From Apium graveolens (Eukaryota; Streptophyta; Magnoliopsida; Apiales; Apiaceae): a stretch of 64,000 nt of DNA. Below, piece after piece: positions 1 to 11,539 of the stretch (position 1 is the stretch's first letter; the number at the start of each line of letters is the position of its first letter). Under the pieces are notes generated by a model that worked only from the letters and a program-made list of their open reading frames with translations, searched no databases and was not told the origin of the DNA. The stretch covers positions 18,092,850 to 18,156,849 of the forward strand of contig NC_133652.1 in assembly GCF_009905375.1 (NCBI RefSeq), read 5' to 3'. Both the position numbers and the translations under genes were made by a program.

Positions 1-1304
1 ATAATAAGAATTTCCTTGTTTCTTTGTTGTTGAAAAATTAGTTGGAGTCACTCAAACAACGAGTTAAATTCACCAAACACATGTAAATTGTGAATCCTCT
101 CCCAACTACAAGCAGCATGAGGACACAAAACTAAAAGATGCAAATGTGTCTTTGGATGAGCATCACATAAAATATACAACATTTATTTGAACCCTTTTAT
201 ACGAAGCATAAGCTTAGTAAGTAACAATTTCAGAATGCTGTAAGAAATTTTTGACCGTCATAAGAAATTTTTGACCTTGAGTGTAATTTTAAATTTCAAA
301 ATTTTCGCCAAAACCGTATTGTTCTCATTCTTGTCCTACTGCATAAGTAAATAGGCACTCTTAAATGCGTAGTTGTCCCGCTTTTCACGTCTTCAATACC
401 AAAAATAGTTAACTTTCTTATTTAATGAAATTGATAGAAAAATATTTGCATCGATGTTGTCAAATATATCCAAGACTAAATTGATATCCCAAATACTAAT
501 GTTCACACTCATTATATAATAGACCATCTGCTTATGTAAAGATGCACTACTCGTTTGAATACATGCTTCATTCTCTAATGACAGCGATGAGACTTTCATA
601 ATATAAATAAACTGATCATTACCAACTCTGTAATTGATTCCCTGTTTAATAATAATTTGAGACTCTAACTTACTTAGCTATATATAACTAGGGTTATTTT
701 TATTTTAGTATTGAGGAAAGAACCCCAAGGATAGTATCGTGTCTTGTAGATTTTACTCACTAATCATTCTGGATATTTAAGCACCCTCGAACCCTAATTA
801 CCCAGTGAATCTATTCTAAAATCCCGAACACTTTTGAATCACATACCACCGAATGATTTCCTCATACACAGGTTACTCAAGTTTTTCCAATGAATGTCTG
901 TATCCTTCTCATAGCTTCTTTTCCACCAAAATTTACACATCGACCTTTCAAGTTGTTGGCACAAGTCTAAATGCCATAAAAACACGCTCATTATATAGTT
1001 ATGCAATGTTTGAGCAAAATAGTCAACAACACCTTTTTACCACCATTTGACATCATTTTTGATCCCAGCCCTGTATATGATTCCGCATCTTCACTTTCAA
1101 ACATATGAAAATCGACGATATATTCCTACCAATCGTATTAGGCAAACCTATATACAAACTTTGATCATTAGCCTCCATGAATCTGAGGTTCTGGAACATC
1201 TCACTCTTCAAAGAACTCGGAGTATTTTTGTTGAAAAATACTGATGACTTATTTATATTTATTTGTCGCCCTAATATTTTTTCAAAAATCTTCAACAACT
1301 GCAA
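1..1304 (-). mobile_element. LINE (non-LTR retrotransposon) ORF2 remnant
   Basis: Read on the minus strand, this stretch carries broken pieces of a plant L1-type ORF2 in collinear order. At 1304-1053 is the end of the reverse transcriptase, including the phrase YIGLPNTIGRN and the nearby IQGWD. Around 960-720 are thumb-like fragments (FWWKRSYEK, then KIYKTRYYP). At 599-393 is a C-terminal segment ending in WDINLVLDIFD and LSISLNKK. Below 200 is a CPHAACSWERIHNL stretch like the terminal Cys/His region of plant LINEs. Frames change and stops interrupt it several times, so it is dead. Its 3' end lies left of the window, and no poly(A) tail or target duplication is visible. Confidence 0.75.
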
Positions 1305-2524
1305 GATATTATGATATAGTATATTTTTATATTTATATTTTAGATTATATTTATTGTGTTTTACAATTATCTGGATATTTATGTAGTATATTTTAAATAT
1401 TTATTGTTAGGATATAAAAAATTCATGACTTAAAAGAATTTGGAGTAAAAAGTCCTATATTTAAGTGAAAATAGAAGAAAATTTATATTATTGGACTATA
1501 CATTTGGGTCTTATCTTAAGTTCCAGAAATCCGACAATTGAGATGAATAGATTAACTCTAATCAAAGATAAGAATAAAAACTTGAGAGACTGATAAGTTA
1601 GGGTTTCGATTTTGAAGAGATGGAGAATAAAGTACATGATTATATTTGTTTGTAAAGTGTTTGTGTGAAATGTGTTTGAACGGGGAATAGAAAACCAAAA
1701 AGGGGGGAATGAAATTTTCAGAAGGGGTTCGAAATATTCTAATAGGGAAATGTTTTTTTTGGTGAAAGGGCAAATACAAAAAACGACAAAATTCTGAAAA
1801 TTTTAAAATTTAGATACTTCAAACACGATTATAAAACAATGACAGTGTTATTATGGAGACTAAATACTGATACTCAAAAAAGCGATGTAAAAATTAATTT
1901 TTACAGGTTTTTCCAACTGATGCCTATATTATGATGTTTAGGTAACAATTTCTAGTAATGACCTTAGTATAAAATCATAGCAATCCAGACCACCAACCTA
2001 AAGGGTAATATATGGGTTGCCCAATCATGGGAGGATCAATAATTTATTATAAGAAATTCGGAATAAAAGCCATTACGAATGAATAAGAAATGAAGAAGAA
2101 AAACGAAGTATGTGGAACAAGTAGATGAGTAAGAATGCATCAATAATAAAGCTAATAAGATAATGTCTTACTGTGGGTAGTGAAAATTAATTGGTGATTT
2201 TTAGAACATGAGAGCAATAATGCAACTAATAAGATATGGTATAATTGTGTGTGGTAGTGTGGTGAATGCAACTAATAAGATAACATCTCACAAAATTACT
2301 AAATAACCCCGCACAACGAATGTAACTGATAAGATAACATCTCATAAAGTCACTAAATAATCTTGTATTAAAAAGAAAATAATGTGTTCTATGAGATTTT
2401 TGAAAATTATATTTTACACTTTATGAAAAATATATATTTCTATACTTTTCAGAAAATACAAGGTTATTGAAAAAAATTTATAATTGATTGAGAATTACAC
2501 GTTACGATAGTACGCAAGTGGTAA
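1305..2524. other. AT-rich intergenic spacer
   Basis: I see no gene here. Short open frames lack any recognisable protein. The only structure noted is a small diverged direct repeat near the right end, listed separately. Confidence 0.6.
2145..2372. repeat. Diverged short tandem repeat
   Basis: The phrase AACTAATAAGATAACATCTC recurs in degenerate form. The two best copies, each about 54 bp, start near 2263 and 2319 and differ by several substitutions. Partial copies start near 2149 and 2222. Function unknown. Confidence 0.55.
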
Positions 2525-4934
2525 TCTATTATCTATTATCTATTATATATATAATAGAGCAACTAGGGGGTTGGATGAGACATTTTATTCTTATTAAAAT
2601 TACTGAATTACCCCCCTTAATCGTATGTTAATAATTATTTTATTTAATATATATTTATTAATTGTATCTAACTAAAATATGCATGTATTAATTAGTATGA
2701 CTCATTATTACGTATATTTATTACTACTTCATTGTCTTAAATTAACAATTTATGACAATATATATATATATATGTATATATTTATCTTATTATGATAATA
2801 TGGAGAACTATTATAATAAAGTATCGTTATCATAAAACGGTAGTTAGGTCCCAATATGTTTGTAGAAGGGGGGGTTGAATACAAACTTTACCGTTTAATC
2901 GAATTTAATGCGGAATAAAAAAGTGAAACAAAATTCAAGTTAAATAAAACTATTATTAAACTTGAAAGGTGTTACAACAACGGTATCGTTTACGAGGGAT
3001 TAATCTCAAATAAATTATCACAAATCTAGAATAAATTCGACATGAACTTTTTCTATTTTTGTAATAAAAAGATCAAATGCTAGAAGCAATTTGAGATTAA
3101 GTTCTAGGGATTTTGATCCGCTAGATGGTTACACAAGAATAAGAGAATGATTTCTAGTGGTTTGGATTTAACTTTAATGACTAGAAATTAATGAACTTGA
3201 AATGCACTTGAAAGATGAAATGCTTCTGCGGCTGCTTTTCTTTTTGTGTTCTTGAGTTGGTTGAAGTGTATTCAATTGTCTGAATAATGTTTGATGCTGT
3301 TGTCTTTTAATAATTCAATCAACATAGATCCAATGAAATGGCAAGACAATCGGTGAGACAATCTGTTGAGCTAGCAAGACAATCGGTATGACAAACTGTT
3401 GAACTAGCAAGTCAATCGGCATGACAATCACTTGAACTAGCAAGACAATCCCATAGCTGGTAGAACTTTCGGTATGACAATCCATTTGAACTAGTATGAC
3501 TTTCGGTATGACAATTGATTGTCAAACTGGTTCAATTGATTTTCATGCTGAATTAATATTGAATATAAATTCAAAATCAATTCTGAAAATTCATAATATT
3601 AATTCAGAATTAATTAATCAATCAATTCAATTAATCAATAAATTAATATTTGCAGATATAATTTATTTTCTTAATTAAATTATATGACTTAATTAATTAA
3701 TGGAGAATTAATACTACTCTTGAACAACAACCATTCTTCTGAAAATCTTCTGAAAATTATGAATCAATTTCACCACTTCAATGTTGACACTCGATGTACT
3801 GTCTGGTTTATGAGTGACTAACTTCTGTGATGTTTCTTCATGACTTGACTTTGATAACTTGATTTTCTTCAGATTAAATCCCTGTAATTATCTGATACCC
3901 TGACAAGATCTCTGTCACTTGATTAAATCCACAATCTTGATTTATATAACTGAGGCTTGATCAATTTCTTGAACTTCTTCCGGTGAATTAATTCCTCAAG
4001 TCTGTAGATGAACATTGTTTTTTAAATCTTTTGACAGATGTTACTTTGTGAGATCTCTTTGACGGTATATCCACTATTTACTTGTTACATTCTTATTTGA
4101 GTTGAGTTAAATCCTTGAATAAACAAATAGCCTATGACATATGCCTTTCAACGGTGAAAATTAAATATAAACGAAGATCATGCTGAAATTTTAATGCTAA
4201 ATATGACGTACTTCTAAAAAAATTCAAATGTATTTAGATATAACAAATATACAACTATCATTTATAAGGAAAATGAACAAACTCAAGAATCATTAATATT
4301 ACTACACATACTTCCCGTTCATGAGATCATCGATCTTACAAAATATACTCCCATTAAGATCAACAATCATGCATCTCACTTATCGCACTTTTAACAAAAT
4401 ACATTAGTTATTTCTAAAAAAATAAAATCATTCGCATTTTCAACAATGTGTGGTGAAAAGACTAACAATCGCTACACTGAATACTGCAAACCAAAATAAG
4501 AAATTAGAGCAACTAAAGCAAATGAACTAATTTTTTTCCTTAATCGATTAACATGATCTTGTCAAATAATTATGAATGTCCATGCTCGATGACACCAATT
4601 GTAAAATTCCAAAATTCAAAACACTTCAAAGTACATAATTTACGAATATTATACATCTGTTATTTGATCCAACATTAGTAAAGAAATCTCACAACATAAC
4701 ATATACTTCATTTATGTAATATGAACATGGTCCACACGTGAGTTTAGAAAACATCACAGACTATAGAATATATAAACCGAAGAATCTCATATTTATAGTA
4801 GAGGTCATTCCACACACAAAATTAATTTTTCACAAGTCACAACATGTTATATATCAATTTAACAAGCATGCATACAAATTTTAAAATATTTCAATATAGA
4901 GCATACCCGTGCCTCGCACGGGTTATAAAACTAG
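2525..4934 (+). mobile_element. Non-autonomous Helitron, interrupted by a solo LTR
   Basis: The 3' end is textbook Helitron. An 8-bp stem ACCCGTGC/GCACGGGT with a 3-nt loop (4905-4923) is followed 7 nt later by the terminal CTAG (4931-4934) and then a host T. The 5' end is TC preceded by A at 2524, in the run ATCTATTATCTATT. Because of the 7-bp repetition, 2525, 2532 and 2539 are equally good starts. No Rep/helicase frame is present, so the element is non-autonomous. Removing the solo LTR at 2842-4150 and one copy of its duplicated site leaves about 1.1 kb of Helitron, AT-rich and without a captured gene that I can recognise. Confidence 0.75.
2842..4150 (-). mobile_element. Copia-type solo LTR inside the Helitron
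   Basis: The block is flanked on both sides by ACGGT (2837-2841 and 4151-4155), a perfect 5-bp target-site duplication. Its left end, AGTTAGGTCCCAATATG, followed by a GTAGAAGGG-G-TTGAATAC motif, resembles the ends of the Copia LTRs at 5653 and 39931. The first base of the usual TG terminus has changed to A, and the other end is CA. There is no internal region, so this is a solo LTR of 1309 bp. The minus orientation is inferred by analogy with the complete Copia element to the right. Confidence 0.75.
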
Positions 4935-5652
4935 TTACTTACTCGATTATAAACCAATAGTTTCAAAAAAACAATTATAAGCATAACTTGATCTTACCAT
5001 AAAATAAAAGTTATCTTTTACCAAAGTCTACGAAAATTGTGTAAAAGTTAAATTTCAAGAAATAACATCATTGGAAGCTAATAATATAATTTATTTATGA
5101 ATAATTATAAAAAATTGATTGATTTATTAATATTTTTATATTAAATTGAAAAACAAAATATCCTTACTATACAAGAATCAGAAAAATCAAATTTCTAATA
5201 TAAACAATTTTATTTATCGAGATTTCATCTTTATATCGTTTCATATAATATTTAGGAGTGTAAAATGATCCGAGCGATACCGAGTACCTCTTTATTCAAG
5301 CCCGAGATCATTTTATTTTCATAGTGTAGGGTTCATGATCATTTTATACATATATAAGTCGATCCCGGGTATTTATAATTCGAATTTAAATCGGACTTGA
5401 GCGAGTATCGTATTTTTCTTTTTCTAACCGGGTAGTTTGTGATCCATCACATCTGAATTAAATATAATCAACTAATGTTTTTTTTAATTTATATAATATA
5501 ACGATCCTTTATTCTAAAATAGATGTATATTATTAAGATATAATAATAAAAAACTAAAAACTTAAATATCTAATGTATTAAGTGTATATAATATAAAATT
5601 TACCATTTTAAGGACGGGTATATCATATTTTGTAAAAAAAATAAATGTATAA
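4935..5652. other. AT-rich spacer left of the Copia insertion
   Basis: No gene is visible. Around 5250-5460 the composition shifts to GATCCGAG-like words, which may be half of an older small element split by the Copia insertion (compare 40508-40800 on the other side). I could not define its ends. Confidence 0.5.
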
Positions 5653-6217
5653 TGTTAGGTCACACAACACTGTAGAAGGGGGTTGAATATAGTGTTTATA
5701 CAATCAAATCGATTTTAACACAAGTATGTAACAAAGATCAAGTAAATTCAATAAACCCTGTTACAATATGAACTGTTGTTCTCTCTCAGTGATGAACAAA
5801 TATCACTAAGAGCTGCTAGGTTACAATGAATAATGTTTCTCGATAATGATAACACATATAGTGTAAACCCTAAGTCTGTGTTTATTACGAGATATCTTCT
5901 AATTGATATGGAATATAATTCTGTTTCCTAAAATATATCAATCAGATATCTTCTACAAGTCTTCTAGTCTTCTAACTCTTCATGCATATCTTCTTTTGAT
6001 TTAGTTCAAATCTTCTCCTGTAAATCAGCCATATTCCTTATCTGAATGTCTTCCCGTACTTAAGTACTGATATGTATTTTCTGACACCTTAAGTTCTGAT
6101 ATTAAGCTATGACTTCAGTAAGTTCTGATTTCAGTAAATCCTGATATGTCTTGTTGTTAAGTTCTGAAAAACTAAACATAAATCATATTAGACATGACAT
6201 CTCAAATATATCTAACA
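5653..6217 (-). repeat. Copia 3' LTR
   Basis: 565 bp, TG...CA ends on either strand, beginning TGTTAGGTCACA on the plus strand. It aligns end to end with the LTR at 39931-40507 except for a 12-bp deletion near 5884. It contains several copies of AAGTTCTGA. It is the 3' LTR because the polypurine tract lies beside it. Confidence 0.92.
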
Positions 6218-6230
6218 ATCTCCCCCAACT
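6218..6230 (-). other. Copia polypurine tract
   Basis: On the minus strand the sequence AGTTGGGGGAGAT directly precedes the 3' LTR. This is the expected priming site for plus-strand DNA synthesis. Confidence 0.8.
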
Positions 6231-6355
6231 TGTAAATTATGAAAAATATACAAGTTAATAGATTTGATGATGTTAAAAATATTTAAGTACAAATGCAATG
6301 AGAGTTTAATAAGACAACTAACTACAACTTACAGTCCTTGTAGCTTTTACCAATC

Positions 6356-9300
6356 TCACTGAGTCAATCTGAATCCAAAGTGATTCTTGACAAAGTTTGA
6401 TATCGGCTTTTCTTCTTTATTCCTCAGGACTTGAGATATTATAGCTTTGACTTGCTTCAATTCTTCATTCTGACTTCCAATATGGTAGATTGTAGTCCTT
6501 AATGCTGAGATATGGTTTCTTTCCAAACTATCAACAAGTCCGATCACCCTTGGATGAGAAGAATCTTCATTGTAGCACAGACATTTCTCTTTCAGAATGA
6601 CTTCAAGTTTAGCAGAATCCTTCTTCATTGGAATTTCACTTCCATCATCTTCAACTATGCTTGGAATGAACTATGTAATCCTTGAACCATAAATTCTTGC
6701 TTTATTTCTTATGGTCTTCATAATGAAATTTGACCATCTCCTGGTAATCTCAGACTTTATCTCTAAAAGATAATGAAAGAATTGAAGTTCTTTCAGAGAT
6801 TTGTTCAGCACATCTGATTCTGACATTTGATATGTCCTTCCATATTCAAGAAATAGAATCATATTTTCTTTGACATTATGCTTGTCATGAGCATCCAATA
6901 CCACTTGAACAGAGATAACATTATCAAGGTGTTTCTGTGTAACATCTTCAAGAGGTTTGTCAGTCAACAAAAATGGATCTTTTATAAGCACTTTAACTCA
7001 TGTATTGATCTTAGCTTCATCAGAACCTAGCCCTGCTCTGTCTCTTGCTTCTCTGGCTTTCAATCTAACGGTCATGAAATCAAATAACAATTGGCTTTTC
7101 TTTGGATCTGATGGTTTGACATTCTTCCATAAGAGTTTCTTTTTATCAGCAACTTTCATCTTGTCTAAATCAACTTGAGCACTGTCAGAGATTGATTTCT
7201 TGATGTCTTGATCAGAATTTGATGTTTCTTCTGTAGCTTGTTGTTTCTCACTCTGAACAACTTGAGCTTTATCAAAGGTTGTCTTGGATTCTTCAGTTAT
7301 CTTCCTTTTTTTCAGAGTTTGAACATCTTCATCTTCAATGGCATTATCATCAAATACTTGAACCATTTTGCACACTGGTTTCATCAGGATTTAAGGAATT
7401 TTCATCTCCTGTGGCTTTGCTGGTTCATCAACTTTTCCTTTCCCTTTATCTTTGGGATCAATCTGTGATCTTGTCATGGGCTTTGAAGCCTTGGAATTTG
7501 ACTTTTCCTTGATCATAATGCCTTTTACCTTAGGCCTTGAAGGTTTCTTAGCATCAAAAGCTTTAGACTTTAGATTTGTCTTCTCAGCTGCAAATCTAGC
7601 TTCTTCCTCCTTGAGAGTTTCCAAATCCATTCCAAGATTATGTTTGAAAAATAATCTTCTAGCAATCTCTTCATCAAGTGTCTGGATTTTAGGATCTTTG
7701 TAGTAGACAGTAGTCTGCTTTCCCTTGAGCTTCAGAGTTTGCAAAAACTTCTGAGAGTCTTGACTTCCACCTTGAATCAGAACATCAGGCTTTTTCATCA
7801 GACTTTGCTTATCAGAACTTGATATCAGACTTTTAGCATTTACAGCATCAGAACTTGACTTGTTCTGTGTAGAAGATTTGCTAACATCAGAAATTACTTT
7901 CTGTGAAGATTTTCCTTGAATTTTTCCTTGACCTCTACTCTTATCAGAGTTTCCCTGATCATCACCTTTGTCATCCTTCTTCTTCAGTATTTGAGTAGGT
8001 GAGCATTTGGACTTAACTACCTTCTCCCCATTTTTGGCATCATCAGGTAGTAGGAGAGAGAAGAAGTTCTACTGAATATTGAATTTCATCCAGTTGAGCT
8101 TTTTGAGAAGCTTGATTTTGCAAGACCTCAGTAATTTGGGCCTGTTGCTTCTCCTGAACCTTCTCAATTGCTTCAACTTTTTCATGTATAGCTCTGATAA
8201 GTCTTGACTTGTCTAACTTGAGAGTCATATCTAGCTTGTCAGCTGACTCCAGAAGTTTATCAACCTTGGCATGAGTTTGAGAGTGTAGACCTTGAAGATT
8301 TTTAGTAGATAGAGCTGTGACTTTGAGTTGAGTCTTGAAATCAGAACTTGTCATCAGCTCATCAGCCTTAGCAATGTGCTCTGTCAGAATTTTAGAGCTT
8401 GGAATGAAATCAGTTTCATTCCACTTCTTGGTTCACTCCACTCCTCTGTGAGTATCTTCCCATGGAATAGGAGCATCCTGTTCGACAAACTTTTGGATTA
8501 ATGCCTCATTTCCAAGAATTGGAGTATTTACTTGAGTCTTGAAATCAGAACTTGTCATCAGCTCATCAGCCTTAGCAATGTGCTCTGTCAGAATTTTAGA
8601 GCTTGGAATGAAATCAGTTTCATTCCACTTCTTGGTTCACTCCACTCCTCTGTGAGTATCTTCACATGGAATAGGAGCATCCTGTTCAACAAACTTTTGG
8701 ATTAATGCCTCATTTCCAAGAATTGGAGCATTTACTGGAGCTGACTCTCCAGAACTTGCAAAAAATCCATCATCTTCTGATAACATAAGAGTGTGTGTAA
8801 CAGAAGGAGAGTCTGTACCAGCTTCATCTAAATTCTGAGCATCAGAATTTATCTCCAGAATAGGAGTTGTTGGTATTTCAGCCTGTAAGATAGGATAATT
8901 GACAATAGACGGCTGAGCTGCTGTTGGAGCTTCCAGATAATGAACATTAGGAATATTCAGATTGTGAATATCTATTTCAGAAATTGTGTCCTGTCCTTCA
9001 GCATTATATGTAGCTTTGAGTGGAGAGATAGGAGGTGTGATCACTGTATCTATAACAGTGTCTTTTGGTTCTGGAAGGGCTTCAATGATAATTGGTTCTT
9101 TTGAGATCAGAGATTTCTGATCCTCTTCCTCAGCTTCTTCAGTATCCTCTGATGGAGGTTGAGCCATGTGCCTTCCTGCCCTCTGTTTCTTAGATCTCCT
9201 AAATGGTGTAGGAGTTCCCTAAGTAGCATCAGAACTTACAGTTATTTTCCTCTTCAAATTATCAGAACCATCAGCTTCAGTATTTATCTGATGGGTTGAC

Positions 9301-10377
9301 CCTTCAGCTTCTTTTTCATTCTGAAAAACCATATTTTCAGCTTCCACAGGCACAGGTTCTGATGCATGACCCTGTGCTTCTTCATCATCTGATTCATCCC
9401 TTAGAATCATCCTTCTTCTCCTTGGTGGAGATTTAGGAACAAATTTTGCTCTTTTAGGCCTTGAGGATGAAGGTCTGATGGTAGGTGCTGATGGTTGTTA
9501 TTGTGAGGATTGTGTTGGTTGGAAGTATGTTCTGATTGTAGGTTGAGTTGGTTGAGGTTGAGAAGTGGTAGGTTGTGTAGGTGCTGATGGAGGTTAGGTT
9601 GTTTGACAGATACGGGAATTTGGAGGGGTCTTAGTACAGTCTTCTTATTATCAGTAGATAATAAGTCAGTAAAAGCTATTTTAGCAAGTTTAAAAGGTTC
9701 AATCAACTCACTTGCTAGTTGGGGTGCTTTAGAGCAACAGAAACTGTATAAAAGCTGACAAAATCTAGAAAAATAAACTGTATTTCTATCCTCTGTCATC
9801 CTATCACCTATGAAACCTAGTACAGCACTAGCATAATCAAAATGAGATTGAGTAATTAGAGCATACCAATTTGCTGACTTAGGATAGGGACTGCAATAAA
9901 ATTGGAGCACTTGTTTGCAAAAGCCTTGGTGATGCAGTCAAAGAAGAAACTCCACTCCCTCATGATGTGGGATCTCTTTAATTGTCTTAGCTTGGACAAT
10001 GATTTTTCATAACCCAGATTAGCCATCATCTGTTGAAGAGCTGGCTCCTCAACTGTTGAAAAAGTGCAGTCTTCTGGAAAATGTAGAGCTTGGCAGACTG
10101 TAGACACAGTCACCACATGTTCATCCTCCCCTGTTGTGAAAATAATACTAGGGAACCCATTTGCACCACCATCATCATACATACCACTCCTCCAGAACTC
10201 CAGTACTTGAGTTCCTGAGATTGATTGAGGTTGGGTCAATGCATACCCAATCTCACTGTTAGCAAGGAAGTCCTGAACAAAGTGAAGATCTGATGGAGTT
10301 TCATCCTTGCTAAGAATAGCTAAGTAGTTGTTAGGAACAAACTTAGCTTCATTGAAAATGATGTCTTTTGGTGCCAT
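6356..10377 (-). pseudogene. Large extra ORF downstream of pol in the Copia element (function unknown)
   Basis: A broken coding region of about 4 kb starts with MAPKDIIFNEAKF at 10377 and runs to about 6356 through three frames: 10377-9856, then 9910 to about 9480, then about 9450-8043, then 7798-6356. Frame changes and stops interrupt it. The N-terminal ~250 residues look globular. The middle is Ser/Glu/Pro-rich and low in complexity. Near 8354-8043 there is a helical, coiled-coil-like stretch rich in Lys, Glu and Gln. The rest is Lys-rich. I see no convincing signal peptide or transmembrane span, so calling it an envelope protein would be unsupported. Its place between RNase H and the 3' LTR is where Sireviruses carry an env-like or accessory ORF. 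It contains a 204-bp tandem duplication. Confidence 0.6.
8328..8735 (-). repeat. 204-bp in-frame tandem duplication
   Basis: Units 8328-8531 and 8532-8735 match almost perfectly; I count three differences by eye. The length is exactly 68 codons. It lies inside the extra ORF of the Copia element. The near identity shows the duplication is much younger than the divergence between the Copia LTRs. Confidence 0.85.
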
Positions 10378-11530
10378 TTCTGTGAAAAATAAGTGAGAAT
10401 AGTGTGTACATAAAGTGTTTGATAAAATGCCTGTGAGAAAATAGAGCTTCAGAGAATATTAGTGGGTGAGAGAAAATAAGAGAGATGAGAGAATGAGAAA
10501 AGTAGGTAAAAGATTAGAAAATATTTTAAATTTCTTATTTATACAACCCACATGACAACATCTATATTTATGAAGTATGGCAGATAACTTACACCTGGTA
10601 ACATGTGAACAGTCAATAAATAGTGTAACGACCGAGAATTTTTCATCATAATTAAGAAAGTAAAGTATGTGTTATGTGATAAGATTATGTGATTAAGTGG
10701 TGATTATTTGTCTTATCTGTATACTAGAGTTAAGGAGCGTGGATAAAAACGTTCCAATTTAAAGAGTCAGCTTATAAGTCAAGCTGTGGTTTCGGGCCGT
10801 CAGGTAGAACGGAACCCGTCCTAATTAAATAATATAAAATGTGAATTATATGTAAAGTAAATGAATGAAGTATTTCGTCTTAAGAGACGTGTTGATTGGC
10901 AAAGGTAATGAGAAGCGTATTCGAAACGCTGAGCATCGGGCCGTCAGGCTGAACGTGACCCGGTACGCGTAAAAAGGGAATAAAGATTAAAGAGGGATAG
11001 ATTCTATGATCAGACCTGGGTCGTTATGTGACTATATGCATGTGATTGCTTGACTGTGTGCATGATTATATGTTCTGTGTTAATTTCTGTGAATTTTAAA
11101 GGAATTATGTGATTTACATAAGGGTTTATTTAACCTTCGTACATTTTTATAAAATCATCTGAGATGGATAAAAACATGGGATTTGTTTTGTTATCTTCGT
11201 AGAGGTCTTAGAGACTTTTTAAAAATAATAAGTGAATTTAATTGTGGGTCTTTGCATTTTTAAATTGATTTTATGTGGAAAAGGTATTTATTAAAGCGAG
11301 TTTGCGAAATTCATATAAAATTAACCGCTCGCTCAAATTCTTATTATGAGTAATGGATGAAAAGCTAATTTCGAGACCTACGCGTTAAAAATGTCATTTT
11401 CAATAATTCTCGACTTTCCGAGAGAGATATATTTTGTATTTGAATTTTATCGCATTTAAGTAAAAAGAAAAAGGGATGAGTGAGTAAAAGGAAGTTGGTA
11501 AATTACTAGATTGCCCTTGTTTCTAAGTGC

Positions 11531-11539
11531 TATATATAA
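11531..11539 (+). promoter_or_regulatory. TATA box of the Gypsy LTR promoter
   Basis: TATATATAA lies just upstream of a pyrimidine-rich, CT-repeat leader with a likely start about 30 bp downstream. The same box sits at 21492-21500 in the 3' LTR, from which it could drive transcripts into the flanking Copia remnant. Confidence 0.65.

Noticed and set aside
6356..10377. Retroviral-type envelope gene
   Set aside because: Position fits Sirevirus env-like ORFs, but I see no signal peptide, membrane anchor or cleavage pattern.
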